A DNA stretch of 64,000 nt from Streptococcus suis. GTDB lineage: Bacteria > Bacillota > Bacilli > Lactobacillales > Streptococcaceae. Location of the stretch: positions 18,650-82,649 of the forward strand of contig NZ_POJH01000055.1 of assembly GCF_002960625.1 (NCBI RefSeq), given 5' to 3'. Each line of letters opens with the position of its first letter. Position 1 is the first letter of the stretch. The notes below the pieces were generated by a model that ran no database searches, had not been told where the DNA came from, and saw nothing but the letters and a program-made list of their open reading frames with translations. Made by a program: the position numbers and the translations under genes. This document shows, in pieces, positions 45,409 through 54,140 of this stretch.

Positions 45409-46257
45409 TTACTCTTGATTTGTAATCACATCCCCTTGTGTGATAACTTCAACCCAGCCATGCTCCAAACGAGCCTCAGCTTCTTTCATTCGAATCAAAT
45501 TATCCGAAATAGAGTTATTCAATTCAGCATTAGCTTTTGCTTGACCTTGAGCCTTGATAACCTCAGCATCGGCATCAGCTTGAGCTTGGATTTTCTTAGT
45601 TTCTGCTTCTATTTTAACTTTCTCTTGATCCTGCTTAGCTGAATCTACTTGTTTCTGCTTAACAGATTCATCTTTGATAGCTTTCTCGATTTCATCGCCT
45701 GCATCTTGGTCAGTGATAGTGAAAGACACAAACTCCAAGTTATCAGCTGCGAACCGCTCTTTTAGTTTCTGGTCAATCTTGCCATAAACTTCTGTACGCT
45801 TAGAGCCTAGTACTTCGTAAATATCATACTCGCCAGTCACGGATTCAATGGCCCGTTGCACAGCTGGAGCGACAACGCTATTACTCACATTTTCTAGGTC
45901 TGTGTAGTTAGTAAACACAGTCATAGCTTCTGCCTTGTTGACCTTGTACTTGACGTCAATATTGGTATTCAACCACTGACCATCTTTTGTCTGTGTCGTG
46001 ATAGCTTCCATGGTCTTTGTCTGAACGGATGTCGGCAACTTATACACCTTATCAGCAAATGGTACTTTAAGATGGTAGCCCATCTGTAAAGTTTTTTCTT
46101 GAACTCCATTGAAAGCAGAGACTTTCACACCTACGGTATTTGCTGGAATCTTGACAACTGCGGTCAATCTAAAAAATACTGCAAAAATAATAAGTCCAAT
46201 AATTGTAGCGCCTGCTGCTACCTGACGCTTTGTTACTTGAAATTCATTTTCATACAT
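45409..46257 (-). CDS. SPFH/band-7 (prohibitin-like) membrane protein
   Basis: The 282-residue protein has one N-terminal membrane segment (AAGATIIGLIIFAVFFRL, about 13-30), a band-7 domain (VGVKVSAFNGVQEKTLQMGY ... TNIDVKYKV) and an Ala/Glu/Lys coiled coil (DQEKVKIEAETKKIQAQADA). SPFH proteins make membrane scaffolds. Why the phage carries one between regulators is unknown; membrane protection or exclusion is possible. Confidence 0.8.
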   Translation of the reverse strand: MYENEFQVTKRQVAAGATIIGLIIFAVFFRLTAVVKIPANTVGVKVSAFNGVQEKTLQMGYHLKVPFADKVYKLPTSVQTKTMEAITTQTKDGQWLNTNIDVKYKVNKAEAMTVFTNYTDLENVSNSVVAPAVQRAIESVTGEYDIYEVLGSKRTEVYGKIDQKLKERFAADNLEFVSFTITDQDAGDEIEKAIKDESVKQKQVDSAKQDQEKVKIEAETKKIQAQADADAEVIKAQGQAKANAELNNSISDNLIRMKEAEARLEHGWVEVITQGDVITNQE

Positions 46258-46276
46258 TGTTTTATTCCTCCAATTT

Positions 46277-46430
46277 TATAATATTCGTCCCCCACCCGTA
46301 CCACAATAGGGAGTTGGACTATGATACCATTTGCAATTACTTTCTTTTTATTTTATTTGTGGCTGACCGTACTGCCATTGGTCCAATAATGTGAATTCGA
46401 TCTACAAAGGAGTCCTCCTTTTTAATTTAT
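46277..46430 (+). other. Plus-strand transcription unit with a 22-aa hydrophobic peptide
   Basis: TATAAT at 46277-46282, GGGAG at 46309-46313, then ATG at 46321 encoding a 22-residue peptide (MIPFAITFFLFYLWLTVLPL plus VQ, stop at 46389), then AAAGGA-GTCC-TCCTTT and TTAATTTATTTTTTT (46406-46434). Direction is against the surrounding phage genes. The -35 box is poor. Confidence 0.4.
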
Positions 46431-46479
46431 TTTTTTGGCAGAATGACCAACCGACCTGCGACAGTCGGTGAGCCTTAGA

Positions 46480-46701
46480 TTAGGTTAATTCCTCCAACGC
46501 TACCCACTTTAACTGTGGGTATTTCTGCGCTTCTTCTTGGGTGCATTTCCAAGCCACTTTTACCACTTCCTCTAAAATGTCCGTTTCATTGACAGTAAAT
46601 TTAATTTCGCCATCTTCCTCTACGCCCATTATGTAATTATAGTCAAAATACATCACCTCTGGCACATCGACCAGTAGCACACCTAGTTTTTCGTTAGTCA
46701 T
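46480..46701 (-). CDS. Hypothetical phage protein, 73 aa
   Basis: Acidic protein (MTNEKLGVLLVDVPEVMYFD, ending QLKWVALEELT). GAGG lies upstream, and the start overlaps the YopX gene's end by 8 bp. No family recognised with confidence. Confidence 0.6.
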   Translation of the reverse strand: MTNEKLGVLLVDVPEVMYFDYNYIMGVEEDGEIKFTVNETDILEEVVKVAWKCTQEEAQKYPQLKWVALEELT

Positions 46702-47086
46702 TTAGTACCTCCCTAAAATCTGGATGTTCTAACAACTCGGGATTTTCAAAAACATTCCCAACCCTTTCAAAGACATTGCTGATGTAATAACAAACAGGTT
46801 CGAACATGCCGTGGTGTAGCTTTACTGGTAAAAGCTCTCCTGAGTGCATTCTAACAATATCCCCTTCGAAAATCTCTTTGCCGTTGATATCAAACAGCCC
46901 TGTGGATTGCATGAGGACGCAATCCTCAAAACCAATCACATCTCCATATACATGGTCGCCCCCTTCTACCGTATAATCATGATAGTTATAGTAAATAAAT
47001 CCGTTTTTAAAATCTATGCTCTCAGCCAGAACCATGTGTGTAGTCCCATCATTAACTTTTCCAAAAAATCTAAACTTCGGTATCAT
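46694..47086 (-). CDS. YopX family protein
   Basis: The 130-residue protein carries the YopX pattern: KFRFFGKVNDG, VLMQSTGLFDINGKEIFEGD and DIVRMHSG. YopX proteins are common in Firmicute phages and have unknown function. Overlaps the next gene upstream as ATGA. Confidence 0.85.
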   Translation of the reverse strand: MIPKFRFFGKVNDGTTHMVLAESIDFKNGFIYYNYHDYTVEGGDHVYGDVIGFEDCVLMQSTGLFDINGKEIFEGDIVRMHSGELLPVKLHHGMFEPVCYYISNVFERVGNVFENPELLEHPDFREVLND

Positions 47087-47340
47087 TTTCTGCCTCCTGT
47101 CATTTTTTTGTTGTGATTTTTACATAAATCCATACCGTGAAATCTGTTAGAACAATTATCACAGAGTGGCTTGTCACAGGTAAGAAACCTTGGTTGCTGA
47201 TTTTTAAATAAACTGAAACTTCGATAGAATGTTATTTCTGTCTGACCAATTATAAAATCACACAACTTTGTTGCTCTTCTCTTGTAGCATTCATGGCATA
47301 TATCATGTTTCGGTATGAATTGGACAACGTTGGTCGTCAT
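47083..47340 (-). CDS. Cysteine-rich zinc-finger-like protein, 85 aa
   Basis: Cys/His pairs CHECYKRRATKLC and CDKPLCDNCSNRFHGMDLC could bind zinc. AAGGAGG precedes the ATG. Function unknown; a nucleic-acid role is plausible. Confidence 0.6.
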   Translation of the reverse strand: MTTNVVQFIPKHDICHECYKRRATKLCDFIIGQTEITFYRSFSLFKNQQPRFLTCDKPLCDNCSNRFHGMDLCKNHNKKMTGGRK

Positions 47341-47551
47341 TTAACACCTCCTTAATCGTATAAAACGCATTATGTGCGCCATAATCGTACAACCAATAGC
47401 CATCACGCTGTATCTTCCGAATATACCAACTTTTGATTCGTGACCTGGTATCAATCAAACGTTGCATGTACTTTTCAGCTTCTACTTCCGTGTCAAATGT
47501 GCCTTGTAGTTCTGGCTCGTTGTCATTTATTCGGAAATACAACTCAAACAT
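47303..47551 (-). CDS. Hypothetical phage protein, 82 aa
   Basis: I chose ATG 47551 (MFELYFRINDNEPELQG) after GGAGTG, overlapping the stop of the DUF1642 gene. Aromatic and basic (SWYIRKIQRDGYWLYDYGAH). It overlaps the next gene by 38 bp. Unknown function. Confidence 0.6.
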   Translation of the reverse strand: MFELYFRINDNEPELQGTFDTEVEAEKYMQRLIDTRSRIKSWYIRKIQRDGYWLYDYGAHNAFYTIKEVLNDDQRCPIHTET

Positions 47552-48105
47552 CACTCCACCTCTGTCGCAAACCCAGCATCCCAAGCCCACTCAAAATCCT
47601 GTTTGATTTCGGACTCGGTGAGCTTAAAATTGCTATCATAATCCCGAATGTCACCTATGCCACGCCAAATAGAAACACTTCCTGATAGATTTCTCCCTAA
47701 AATATACACATCATCATGCGTTGCATTCGGATTCGGTATCTCCACTGTGTACAACTGCTCCTGCTCGACCTGGTAGCCGAAGAGCCAGGCTTGAGCGAAG
47801 GTTTCTTGGTTGCACTCAAGCCAATCAGCAGAATCCTTGTATTGATAACAGTAGTCCATCGCATGGAACAATCCATATCCTTCTGCGGTTTTGCAATATT
47901 CGATTTTATCTGCAATAAACTTCGGCACCACAACCTTCTGCGGTTCGTGGATTTGGTCAATCGTGTTCACAACAACTTCAAGTGGTACATAATCGACCTG
48001 GACACATCCTCCTATAATTTCGCCTGCTTTAAATATTACCCTCTCTCTGTTAGCTATTTTTATTTTTGATTGCTCAATAATCTCTATCGCTTCCTGTTTA
48101 TTCAT
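47551..48105 (-). CDS. DUF1642 protein
   Basis: I chose ATG 48105 (MNKQEAIEIIEQSKIKI) after GGAGTAAACAG, 184 residues. VVVPKFIADKIEYCK and the ending DFEWAWDAGFATEVE fit DUF1642, a streptococcal phage family of unknown function. Confidence 0.75.
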   Translation of the reverse strand: MNKQEAIEIIEQSKIKIANRERVIFKAGEIIGGCVQVDYVPLEVVVNTIDQIHEPQKVVVPKFIADKIEYCKTAEGYGLFHAMDYCYQYKDSADWLECNQETFAQAWLFGYQVEQEQLYTVEIPNPNATHDDVYILGRNLSGSVSIWRGIGDIRDYDSNFKLTESEIKQDFEWAWDAGFATEVE

Positions 48106-48109
48106 CTGT

Positions 48110-48454
48110 TTACTCCTTGAAAAAGGTATCAAAGTCCAACCAATCATCTTTAATAAGATTTCCAATCTTCGTTACTCTACCTCCAAAACCGTTACTCTTA
48201 ACACGTATATACTTCCCTTGCAGTTCTTCCCAGCTATTTGCACCGGCAACCTCCAAGATACGGTCTATCAGCTCAAAGCTCTTGTGAAAAGCTACTCGTT
48301 TTTTCTTGTGTTCGTCGTATTTATCTAGGCAGTATCCTCCAATAGATACTCCAAATCCATATCCCTCAACAGTCAGATAACAAGTTAAAATTCCATGGTC
48401 TTCTCTGCCCAAGAAAGTTTTGGTTATCTTTACGTTTTCAATTGTGTTATTCAT
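48110..48454 (-). CDS. Hypothetical phage protein, 114 aa
   Basis: MNNTIENVKITKTFLGREDH then GYGFGVSIGGYCLDK. Same GGAGTAAACAGATGAATAA start context as the next gene. Its type, short and near the DNA methylase, is common in streptococcal phages. Function unknown. Confidence 0.6.
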   Translation of the reverse strand: MNNTIENVKITKTFLGREDHGILTCYLTVEGYGFGVSIGGYCLDKYDEHKKKRVAFHKSFELIDRILEVAGANSWEELQGKYIRVKSNGFGGRVTKIGNLIKDDWLDFDTFFKE

Positions 48455-48458
48455 CTGT

Positions 48459-49478
48459 TTACTCCAATCGTTTTGCTATCGCCTCAACCACATTTACCGT
48501 GACCGAGTTGCCAGCCTGTTTATATAGTTGGCTATTACTATTTACCGCCTGGGCTTTATCAAAGGCCCAATCTGGGAAGCCTTGCAACCTCCAACACTCA
48601 CGAGGTGTCAATTTGCGGATGCGGATACCATCTAATATGCCGAATGTCCCTGCTTTGGTATTCCCCTGATGGCCACTGGCAGTGAGTGTGCCAACCTCGT
48701 CTTTGGTTTTTCGGTTGTAAAAATCATAAACCTTAACATGATTATTCTCCTGCCAGCTGTTGCTGGTCAATGTCGGGGTGATATCATGCTCGCAACCCTG
48801 ATTGTATCCGTGGCCTCGTTGGATGATTTTCGGCTGTTGACCCTCAATAATGTACGACCCGCTCCCTTGTGCTTCTCCGTACCTGGCGGTAATGGTATTT
48901 GTTGATTGTCCTTGTAAGTTGCCAGCTTCCTTGCTATCTCCTCCGAAAGGAAATATCGCTCGTCCACCTGCTCCTCTAAGATGTCCGATAATAAACACCC
49001 GCTCTCTGTTTTGGGGGACGCCAAAATTCTTGCTGTTGAACACTTGCCATTCCGCATCATACCCCAATTCATCCAACGTTCTGATGATGGTCTCGAATGT
49101 ATTTCCGTTGTCGTGGTTGAGGAGTCCTGTGACGTTCTCAAGGAATAGATATTTAGGTCTGAGAATAGATGCGAACCTAGCAATCTCAAAGAATAAAGTC
49201 CCTCTAGTATCCTCAAATCCCGCTCGCTTTCCAGCAATGCTGAAAGCCTGGCACGGAAATCCTCCACAGATAATGTCCACACGTCCGATTCCTCGAACAG
49301 ACTCATCTGTGACTCTTGTAATGTCATGAAATTCAAATTCTCCTTCCGTATCATGTATCGCTTTGTAACTTTTTCTGGCAAATTGGTCTATCTCACAAAA
49401 ACCGACACATTCGTGCCCTGCACGTTCCATGCCAAGACGGAAACCACCGATGCCAGCAAATAGGTCAAGGAATTTCAT
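48459..49478 (-). CDS. DNA (cytosine-5-)-methyltransferase
   Basis: The 339-residue protein has all C5 motifs in order: I FLDLFAGIGGFRLGMERAG, IV CGGFPCQAFS (Cys about 77), VI ENVTGL, VIII QNRERVFIIG, IX LTPRECWRLQGFPD, X QAGNSVTVNVV. The target-recognition region is about 185-285. No restriction gene is adjacent, so it probably protects phage DNA from host restriction. Confidence 0.95.
   Translation of the reverse strand: MKFLDLFAGIGGFRLGMERAGHECVGFCEIDQFARKSYKAIHDTEGEFEFHDITRVTDESVRGIGRVDIICGGFPCQAFSIAGKRAGFEDTRGTLFFEIARFASILRPKYLFLENVTGLLNHDNGNTFETIIRTLDELGYDAEWQVFNSKNFGVPQNRERVFIIGHLRGAGGRAIFPFGGDSKEAGNLQGQSTNTITARYGEAQGSGSYIIEGQQPKIIQRGHGYNQGCEHDITPTLTSNSWQENNHVKVYDFYNRKTKDEVGTLTASGHQGNTKAGTFGILDGIRIRKLTPRECWRLQGFPDWAFDKAQAVNSNSQLYKQAGNSVTVNVVEAIAKRLE
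48767..49381 (-). other. Long ORF nested inside the C5 methyltransferase gene
   Basis: A 204-codon frame without stop, same strand, another phase. It contains MSLFEESDVWTLSVEDFRAR and LLSDILEEQVDERYFLSEE. No clear ribosome binding site. It may be only a by-product of the methyltransferase code. Confidence 0.2.
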
Positions 49479-49780
49479 TGTTTCCTCCCTTTCAAATACT
49501 CAGGCATCTCCTGCCCGATTTCAATTTCTTCGTACTGCTCCTTCGTCACGAGGAATTTTCCATAAGGGCTAACCTCGACATAGTAATGACCGTCAATCAC
49601 ATCCTTAGCCGTGACCTTGCCAGTCATCTCAGCACCAGCGTTGTCAGCTTGGTAGATAATGACGGGTTGTTGTTCGTGTTGAGCAATTTTATAGCCCAGT
49701 TGGAAAACCATGTAGAGTATCGTCATAACAGCAAGTACCACTAGATTTAAACTTACTGTGAATTTAAATGTTTCTTTCAT
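49475..49780 (-). CDS. DUF1372-like membrane-anchored protein
   Basis: The 101-residue protein has an N-terminal membrane segment (FTVSLNLVVLAVMTILYMVF) and a small beta domain (TAKDVIDGHYYVEVSPYGKF). This matches the streptococcal-phage DUF1372 pattern. Start overlaps the RusA gene's end (ATGA). Confidence 0.7.
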   Translation of the reverse strand: MKETFKFTVSLNLVVLAVMTILYMVFQLGYKIAQHEQQPVIIYQADNAGAEMTGKVTAKDVIDGHYYVEVSPYGKFLVTKEQYEEIEIGQEMPEYLKGRKQ

Positions 49781-50163
49781 TCAATTTCCTCCACTTCAAT
49801 TTCAACTCTGTATTTATCTTTCAATCCGCTCAGACCACCATATTCGAATGTCATATACTTAATCACCTCGTGACTATCATCCGTCCAAAGCCCTGCGTCT
49901 GTCATACCATCGACTAGAGCCTTCACAGTCGGATAAAAGTTCGGTGGATCCATCCGTCTTTTAGTCGGTGCGTATATCGTCACCAGAAGCCCACAGGGGC
50001 GTTTTTTTGTGTAGGTGGTATATTTACCCTCGGAGAGTTTTAAAAACGCTATATGGCGAAGATAGGCGGTAATTTTAGCCTTCTGTGCCCAGTTCATTCT
50101 GTCATTAGCATTCAGCATCTCTTTTCTGCGTTTAGTGTTGGATAATATAAACTCAAATTTCAT
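49777..50163 (-). CDS. RusA-family Holliday junction resolvase
   Basis: The 128-residue protein has the catalytic Asp-rich RusA motif RRMDPPNFYPTVKALVDGMT followed by DAGLWTDDSHEV (about 70-98). It cleaves recombination junctions before packaging. It sits downstream of RecT and the nuclease. Confidence 0.88.
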   Translation of the reverse strand: MKFEFILSNTKRRKEMLNANDRMNWAQKAKITAYLRHIAFLKLSEGKYTTYTKKRPCGLLVTIYAPTKRRMDPPNFYPTVKALVDGMTDAGLWTDDSHEVIKYMTFEYGGLSGLKDKYRVEIEVEEIE

Positions 50164-50548
50164 TTTTCACCTTCGAAGACTTAGCGAATAAAGTGGTTAC
50201 ATGATAACGTCTTGACTGCTCGATAATCGCTTCACGATTTAAGTCGCGGGTTATTTGTTCTAACACGACCACATCTTTATATTCCATTTTTCTGATATTC
50301 TTCATGATTTCCAATTGGAAATTAAATATCCTATCCGATAAGCTGTCAGTCTTAGTGCTGGCCTCACACCCCAACAGATACCCGATAGACACTTCAAAAT
50401 GGTCAGCAAGTGCCTGGGCTTTGTCTGGTTTGATAGTATTGACGCCGTTTTCCCAATTTTGGAGTGTTCTGTATGAAACACCAATTTCTTTCGCTAGAGC
50501 TTGTTGGGACAAGCCTTTTTCTTTGCGTAAAATTTTTAATCTATTCAA
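50153..50548 (-). CDS. XRE-family regulator, 131 aa
   Basis: N-terminal helix-turn-helix (LKILRKEKGLSQQALAKEIG, YRTLQNWENGVNTI) and a helical C-terminal half. A second regulator inside the early operon, overlapping RusA by 11 bp; it may time the switch from recombination to late genes. Confidence 0.8.
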   Translation of the reverse strand: MNRLKILRKEKGLSQQALAKEIGVSYRTLQNWENGVNTIKPDKAQALADHFEVSIGYLLGCEASTKTDSLSDRIFNFQLEIMKNIRKMEYKDVVVLEQITRDLNREAIIEQSRRYHVTTLFAKSSKVKNEI

Positions 50549-50790
50549 ACCTCAACCAACCTCCTCGCTTTCTTCTCATTGGTTCGCTTGATGTAGGTCG
50601 GCGACTTGTAAAAATGTATCGTCGACACCTTCACGCCGAATTGTTCAGCTAATTCTTTCGCTGTGCCAATTGCCAGTAACTTGTCGCCTTTGTAGAGAGC
50701 GTACTCTTTTTCATGAGCCACCATATTCTCAAAAATTAGCGACTGTCTTTGTGTGAGTTTGGCTAAATACGGGCAGTCGCTATCGTCCAA
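50545..50790 (-). CDS. Small DNA-binding-like protein, up to 81 aa
   Basis: Core segment YALYKGDKLLAIGTAKELAE then FGVKVSTIHFYKSPTY resembles small phage helix-turn-helix proteins. The start is uncertain: TTG 50790 or ATG 50724 (MVAHEKEYAL). Overlaps the XRE gene by 4 bp. Confidence 0.55.
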   Translation of the reverse strand: MDDSDCPYLAKLTQRQSLIFENMVAHEKEYALYKGDKLLAIGTAKELAEQFGVKVSTIHFYKSPTYIKRTNEKKARRLVEV

Positions 50791-50871
50791 CTGTCAACTG
50801 ATTGTTTACAATTGACACGCTTTCTAGTTCGCAGTTTTACAAGGATACCCGGCTTGTTAAAATACATTTTT

Positions 50872-51708
50872 TTAAAATATCCCAGCAATCAAATCATCCA
50901 AATTGATTACACGGTCCAAGGTTCGCTTGCTTCGACAATAATCACAATTTCCGCAACCTTTCGGCTTGATTTCGCCTGCAATAATACCGGCAACACGTTC
51001 GACGTTATTTTCAAAGAATTGCAGTCCTTCGTCTAAACGGTATTGCGAAAGGGTGACAACTGCTTTGTCAGGCACATCTTCCTTGCTGACAGCTACAACG
51101 AACGGAACGAAATTTGGATAGCCCATTTGTTGCAACAATTCCTGATACAGCCCCAGCTGGACATCGTAGCGGAAATCTAAAATGTTAGCGGCAGCTCCAG
51201 GCATTTTCTTTCGTTCCACGTCAGACCATTCAAGACCACGGATAGTCTTCATTGTTTTCAGGTCTACAAAATACCCTTCAGTCAAGTTGATACTATCCAC
51301 CTTACCCTTGACCTTGATACCGAAGATTTCGCCTTCTAAAATCATCTCCTTGCGGACATCGTCGCCTGGGTTGCCGTGATAGAGAGGCAAGAAATCTTTG
51401 TCATCTTTCAGAACATCTATCATGTTCTGGGCGACTTGGAACTCTTTCTTCAGTTCGCCCTTGGTCGCGCCACGGCTGGAAATCATCCTAGTTTTGTTGG
51501 CGTCAACAAATTTGGCGTGAGCCTCTTCGCTCTCGAAATAACTATGCACATAGTTACCGACAAGTAAAGCTGTATCATCTCGCTTGTCTGTCCACTCCTT
51601 GTCGTCAATAGCTTTGGCTTTCGCTTCACAGTCCATATAAGCCTTAAAGCGAGAATTTGACAGCCATTGACGGTCTTGGTAGTAATTTTCTTCAGTTAGT
51701 TTAGCCAT
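50872..51708 (-). CDS. PD-(D/E)XK nuclease, RecE-like (DUF3799)
   Basis: The 278-residue protein has the YVHSYFE segment, catalytic GKVDSINLTEGYFVDLKTMK (D-x13-D-x-K, about 133-152), a QLGLYQELLQQMGY region, and a C-terminal CGNCDYCRSKRTL cysteine cluster. It is paired with RecT, as phage exonuclease-annealase systems are. Confidence 0.85.
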   Translation of the reverse strand: MAKLTEENYYQDRQWLSNSRFKAYMDCEAKAKAIDDKEWTDKRDDTALLVGNYVHSYFESEEAHAKFVDANKTRMISSRGATKGELKKEFQVAQNMIDVLKDDKDFLPLYHGNPGDDVRKEMILEGEIFGIKVKGKVDSINLTEGYFVDLKTMKTIRGLEWSDVERKKMPGAAANILDFRYDVQLGLYQELLQQMGYPNFVPFVVAVSKEDVPDKAVVTLSQYRLDEGLQFFENNVERVAGIIAGEIKPKGCGNCDYCRSKRTLDRVINLDDLIAGIF

Positions 51709-52915
51709 TGATTTTTGTCCATTCTCCTAATTTCTCAACAACTATCCCATGCTGTTCATACAAACCACCCCTACCACCGAATAACTTAGCGGTCTCTCCG
51801 TCTGGGAAAGTAATTCTGAAATCACCTTGCCATTTGACCACCTTCTTATTCAGCTTTATTTTGTCCTCTGACGCGTTTTTCTGTTCAGAGGTATATTTAC
51901 CCTCAGACATATTTTCTCGTTGAATTTCGTCAGAATTCGGGCGATTTTGAGCATTTCCGCAAACGGCTCCATGTCGAGCTAGGAATTCCTGTTCCATTCG
52001 GTCCTGCTCTTCTTGCCATTTTCTTGCGTCATTGACAAGTTCTTCGTGGACGGCTAGTGCAGACACCCCTGATTCGAGCATATCAGCATACTTTTTCGGA
52101 TCTAGTCCCTTGCTTTCTGCGATAGCAGTCATCTCTTCAATCCGTTTTGCCAGTTGTTGCTTGCGCTTAGCCTCCTCACGGGTCTTATCTGCTAAGGCTT
52201 TATCATCAGCAATTGCCTGTAAGATATCAGCCAAGCTTGCTCCTTGTTCAAAATTACGTACGTAAGGAGCTGGACCAAAGTCTGCTTTGGCAGCTGCTTC
52301 AGTAATTTTGATTAGTGCTGACTCATATTCTTCCTTCTTGGCCACTTCTTCCTCTACCAGACTAGTGACCATATTGACAGTGGCTTTATTGGGACGAACA
52401 TTGTCAGCCATGAAGCATGTTTTTTTCGAAAATTCATCAAAATACTTGCTGAACAAACGGATGTCTACGTCTTTTCCTGTGCTTACAATAACTTTCTGGA
52501 ATAGCTCCTCAATGGTTTTGGCGCGTTTAAGTCGTTCCTGTTCTTCAAACACCTTCACACCTTCGTCAATCGACTTGCCGATTTTGACAATAGGTTCCAA
52601 CAAGCCGTCCACCCAAGCCTTAACTTCGTCGATGGGCTTGTTGTAATCTGCCAATTTATCTTTAACAGCTGACTTGACCTTTTTCTGCAGGTTATTCAAT
52701 TCGGCTCGAACCTTGGCATCGTCTTCGAATGTTTCGGCAGTAACAGCATAATTTTCATATTTTTTAGCATAGGCAGCTAAGGCTTGCTCCAGTAGCTCCT
52801 TGCCCACGATAGTGATTTCAGCTGGCGTAAATTCAAAATCAAAGTCTAGTTCGGTCACTGCTGGAGTAGGCGCCATACTTTCCAGATTGTCAAATAGAGA
52901 TAGTTCTTCAGACAT
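51701..52915 (-). CDS. DUF1351 protein
   Basis: The 404-residue protein is highly helical and charged (ELNNLQKKVKSAVKDKLADY, VKVFEEQERLKRAKTIEELF) with a linker (about 320-355) and a small C-terminal domain. DUF1351 proteins are found between RecT and the nuclease in Gram-positive phages and may help recombination. Confidence 0.85.
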   Translation of the reverse strand: MSEELSLFDNLESMAPTPAVTELDFDFEFTPAEITIVGKELLEQALAAYAKKYENYAVTAETFEDDAKVRAELNNLQKKVKSAVKDKLADYNKPIDEVKAWVDGLLEPIVKIGKSIDEGVKVFEEQERLKRAKTIEELFQKVIVSTGKDVDIRLFSKYFDEFSKKTCFMADNVRPNKATVNMVTSLVEEEVAKKEEYESALIKITEAAAKADFGPAPYVRNFEQGASLADILQAIADDKALADKTREEAKRKQQLAKRIEEMTAIAESKGLDPKKYADMLESGVSALAVHEELVNDARKWQEEQDRMEQEFLARHGAVCGNAQNRPNSDEIQRENMSEGKYTSEQKNASEDKIKLNKKVVKWQGDFRITFPDGETAKLFGGRGGLYEQHGIVVEKLGEWTKING

Positions 52916-53826
52916 TAGAACGGTTCCTCCTCATCTAAGATTTCGCCGGTTTCGGCATCAATAACCTGCTCGGTTGTTTCCATTTTGGAAATATCCACTC
53001 CTGCGTCTTCAACAGTTTCCACTTCGGAAATAGTTGCATCTTCTGCAGGTTCTTCAGCGACAGTCTTTCCGGTCATTTTATCCAAGATATCCTGCCCAGC
53101 TGATTGAACTGGCTCTGCTTCTTTGATTTGGCGATTGTCATCAAATTCATTTTCAGTTGTCCGATTAACAGCTTCAATCAAGATGTCACTATCGTCCGAT
53201 GTGTTGAAGAATTGCTTGGCTGCACGATTGATAACAGTACGCTTTGCCATTTCTTGAGGGAAGGCATTTTGGACAGATTTATTTTTCGACTGTTGCCAGC
53301 TGCGATCAATCTCTTTCTTGGTCATGACTGTCAGAATTCGCTCACCGTCCACTTTTTCAATGATGCAGTAAGCACCGATAATTGCGTTATCTTGGTTGGT
53401 CCAATCTGTCTCGTGGCTTTCGAGAACCTTGCGCCCATTGTCATTTCGAATTTTAAGCACATCCCCTTCAAAGACCACCTCTGCCCAAATATCTTTCACG
53501 TTGGACAGTTGTTTGACAACCTTCATAGTTCCAAAGTAGGACCGTGTCATTTTCAATGTATTCCCGTATGGGATGAAGTAGCACTGGGTCTTTGCTGGGC
53601 TTAGCCCTTGAACAACCATATCAAGCAAGGCATTGGCAATACTTTCTTTCGAACACTTTTCAAGCAAGTTCCCGCTTGGGCTGTTGGTCATAGCAAAGAA
53701 TGCTGACTTCAAGGCATTTGCCGGTGCGTAGTTTGGTGCTACTACCAAGCCTTCGTTCTGCATCTGCGATACTTTTGCATTCACAGCATCTGTAATATCT
53801 TTTTGAATAACTGCAAGATTACTCAT
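52915..53826 (-). CDS. recT: RecT single-strand annealing protein
   Basis: I chose ATG 53826 (MSNLAVIQKDITDAVNAK) after AAAAGGAGAAAG, 303 residues. Family motifs ALLDMVVQGLSPAKTQCYFI, KMTRSYFGTMKVVKQL and FPQEMAKRTVINRAAK are present; the acidic tail begins about 255. It anneals DNA strands and works with the downstream nuclease. Confidence 0.93.
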   Translation of the reverse strand: MSNLAVIQKDITDAVNAKVSQMQNEGLVVAPNYAPANALKSAFFAMTNSPSGNLLEKCSKESIANALLDMVVQGLSPAKTQCYFIPYGNTLKMTRSYFGTMKVVKQLSNVKDIWAEVVFEGDVLKIRNDNGRKVLESHETDWTNQDNAIIGAYCIIEKVDGERILTVMTKKEIDRSWQQSKNKSVQNAFPQEMAKRTVINRAAKQFFNTSDDSDILIEAVNRTTENEFDDNRQIKEAEPVQSAGQDILDKMTGKTVAEEPAEDATISEVETVEDAGVDISKMETTEQVIDAETGEILDEEEPF

Positions 53827-54002
53827 TTCTTTCTCCTTTTCGTCTTTTCCAAATTCCATTTCTCACGCTTTAAGCGTTTATTTTCTCGTTTCAGGGCAAG
53901 TATCAAGTCCTGTTGCTCATTGATAATCTCGCCCAGCTCTCGGCCTAGGTGGAAATAGTCACACCTCAGCCGTCGGATTGTATCTAGTAATTCCTCTGTC
54001 AT
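53823..54002 (-). CDS. Small coiled-coil protein, 59 aa
   Basis: I chose ATG 54002 (MTEELLDTIRRLRCDYF), which overlaps the upstream stop (TAATG). Highly charged coiled coil ending in KREKWNLEKTKRRKK. Unknown function. Confidence 0.55.
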   Translation of the reverse strand: MTEELLDTIRRLRCDYFHLGRELGEIINEQQDLILALKRENKRLKREKWNLEKTKRRKK

Positions 54003-54130
54003 TATGCATCCCCTACATAAATCCATTGACCGCCTCTGAACACCCATTCATCAGGATCATGTACCTGTCTTGGTTCCTCAGGTTGTAGATAGTCACGGTC
54101 ATAATCAAACCATGGGTAAGTGCCTTCCAT
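54002..54130 (-). CDS. Small phage protein, 42 aa
   Basis: ATG 54130 after GGAGGTGCGAC, TAA overlapping the next ATG. Acidic, aromatic product (MEGTYPWFDYDRDYLQPEEP, then WVFRGGQWIYVGDA). No family recognised. Confidence 0.6.
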   Translation of the reverse strand: MEGTYPWFDYDRDYLQPEEPRQVHDPDEWVFRGGQWIYVGDA

Positions 54131-54140
54131 GTCGCACCTC

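Noticed and set aside
50812..51036. 74-codon plus ORF near the nuclease gene
   Set aside because: Mostly antisense to the nuclease C-terminus with no ribosome binding site.
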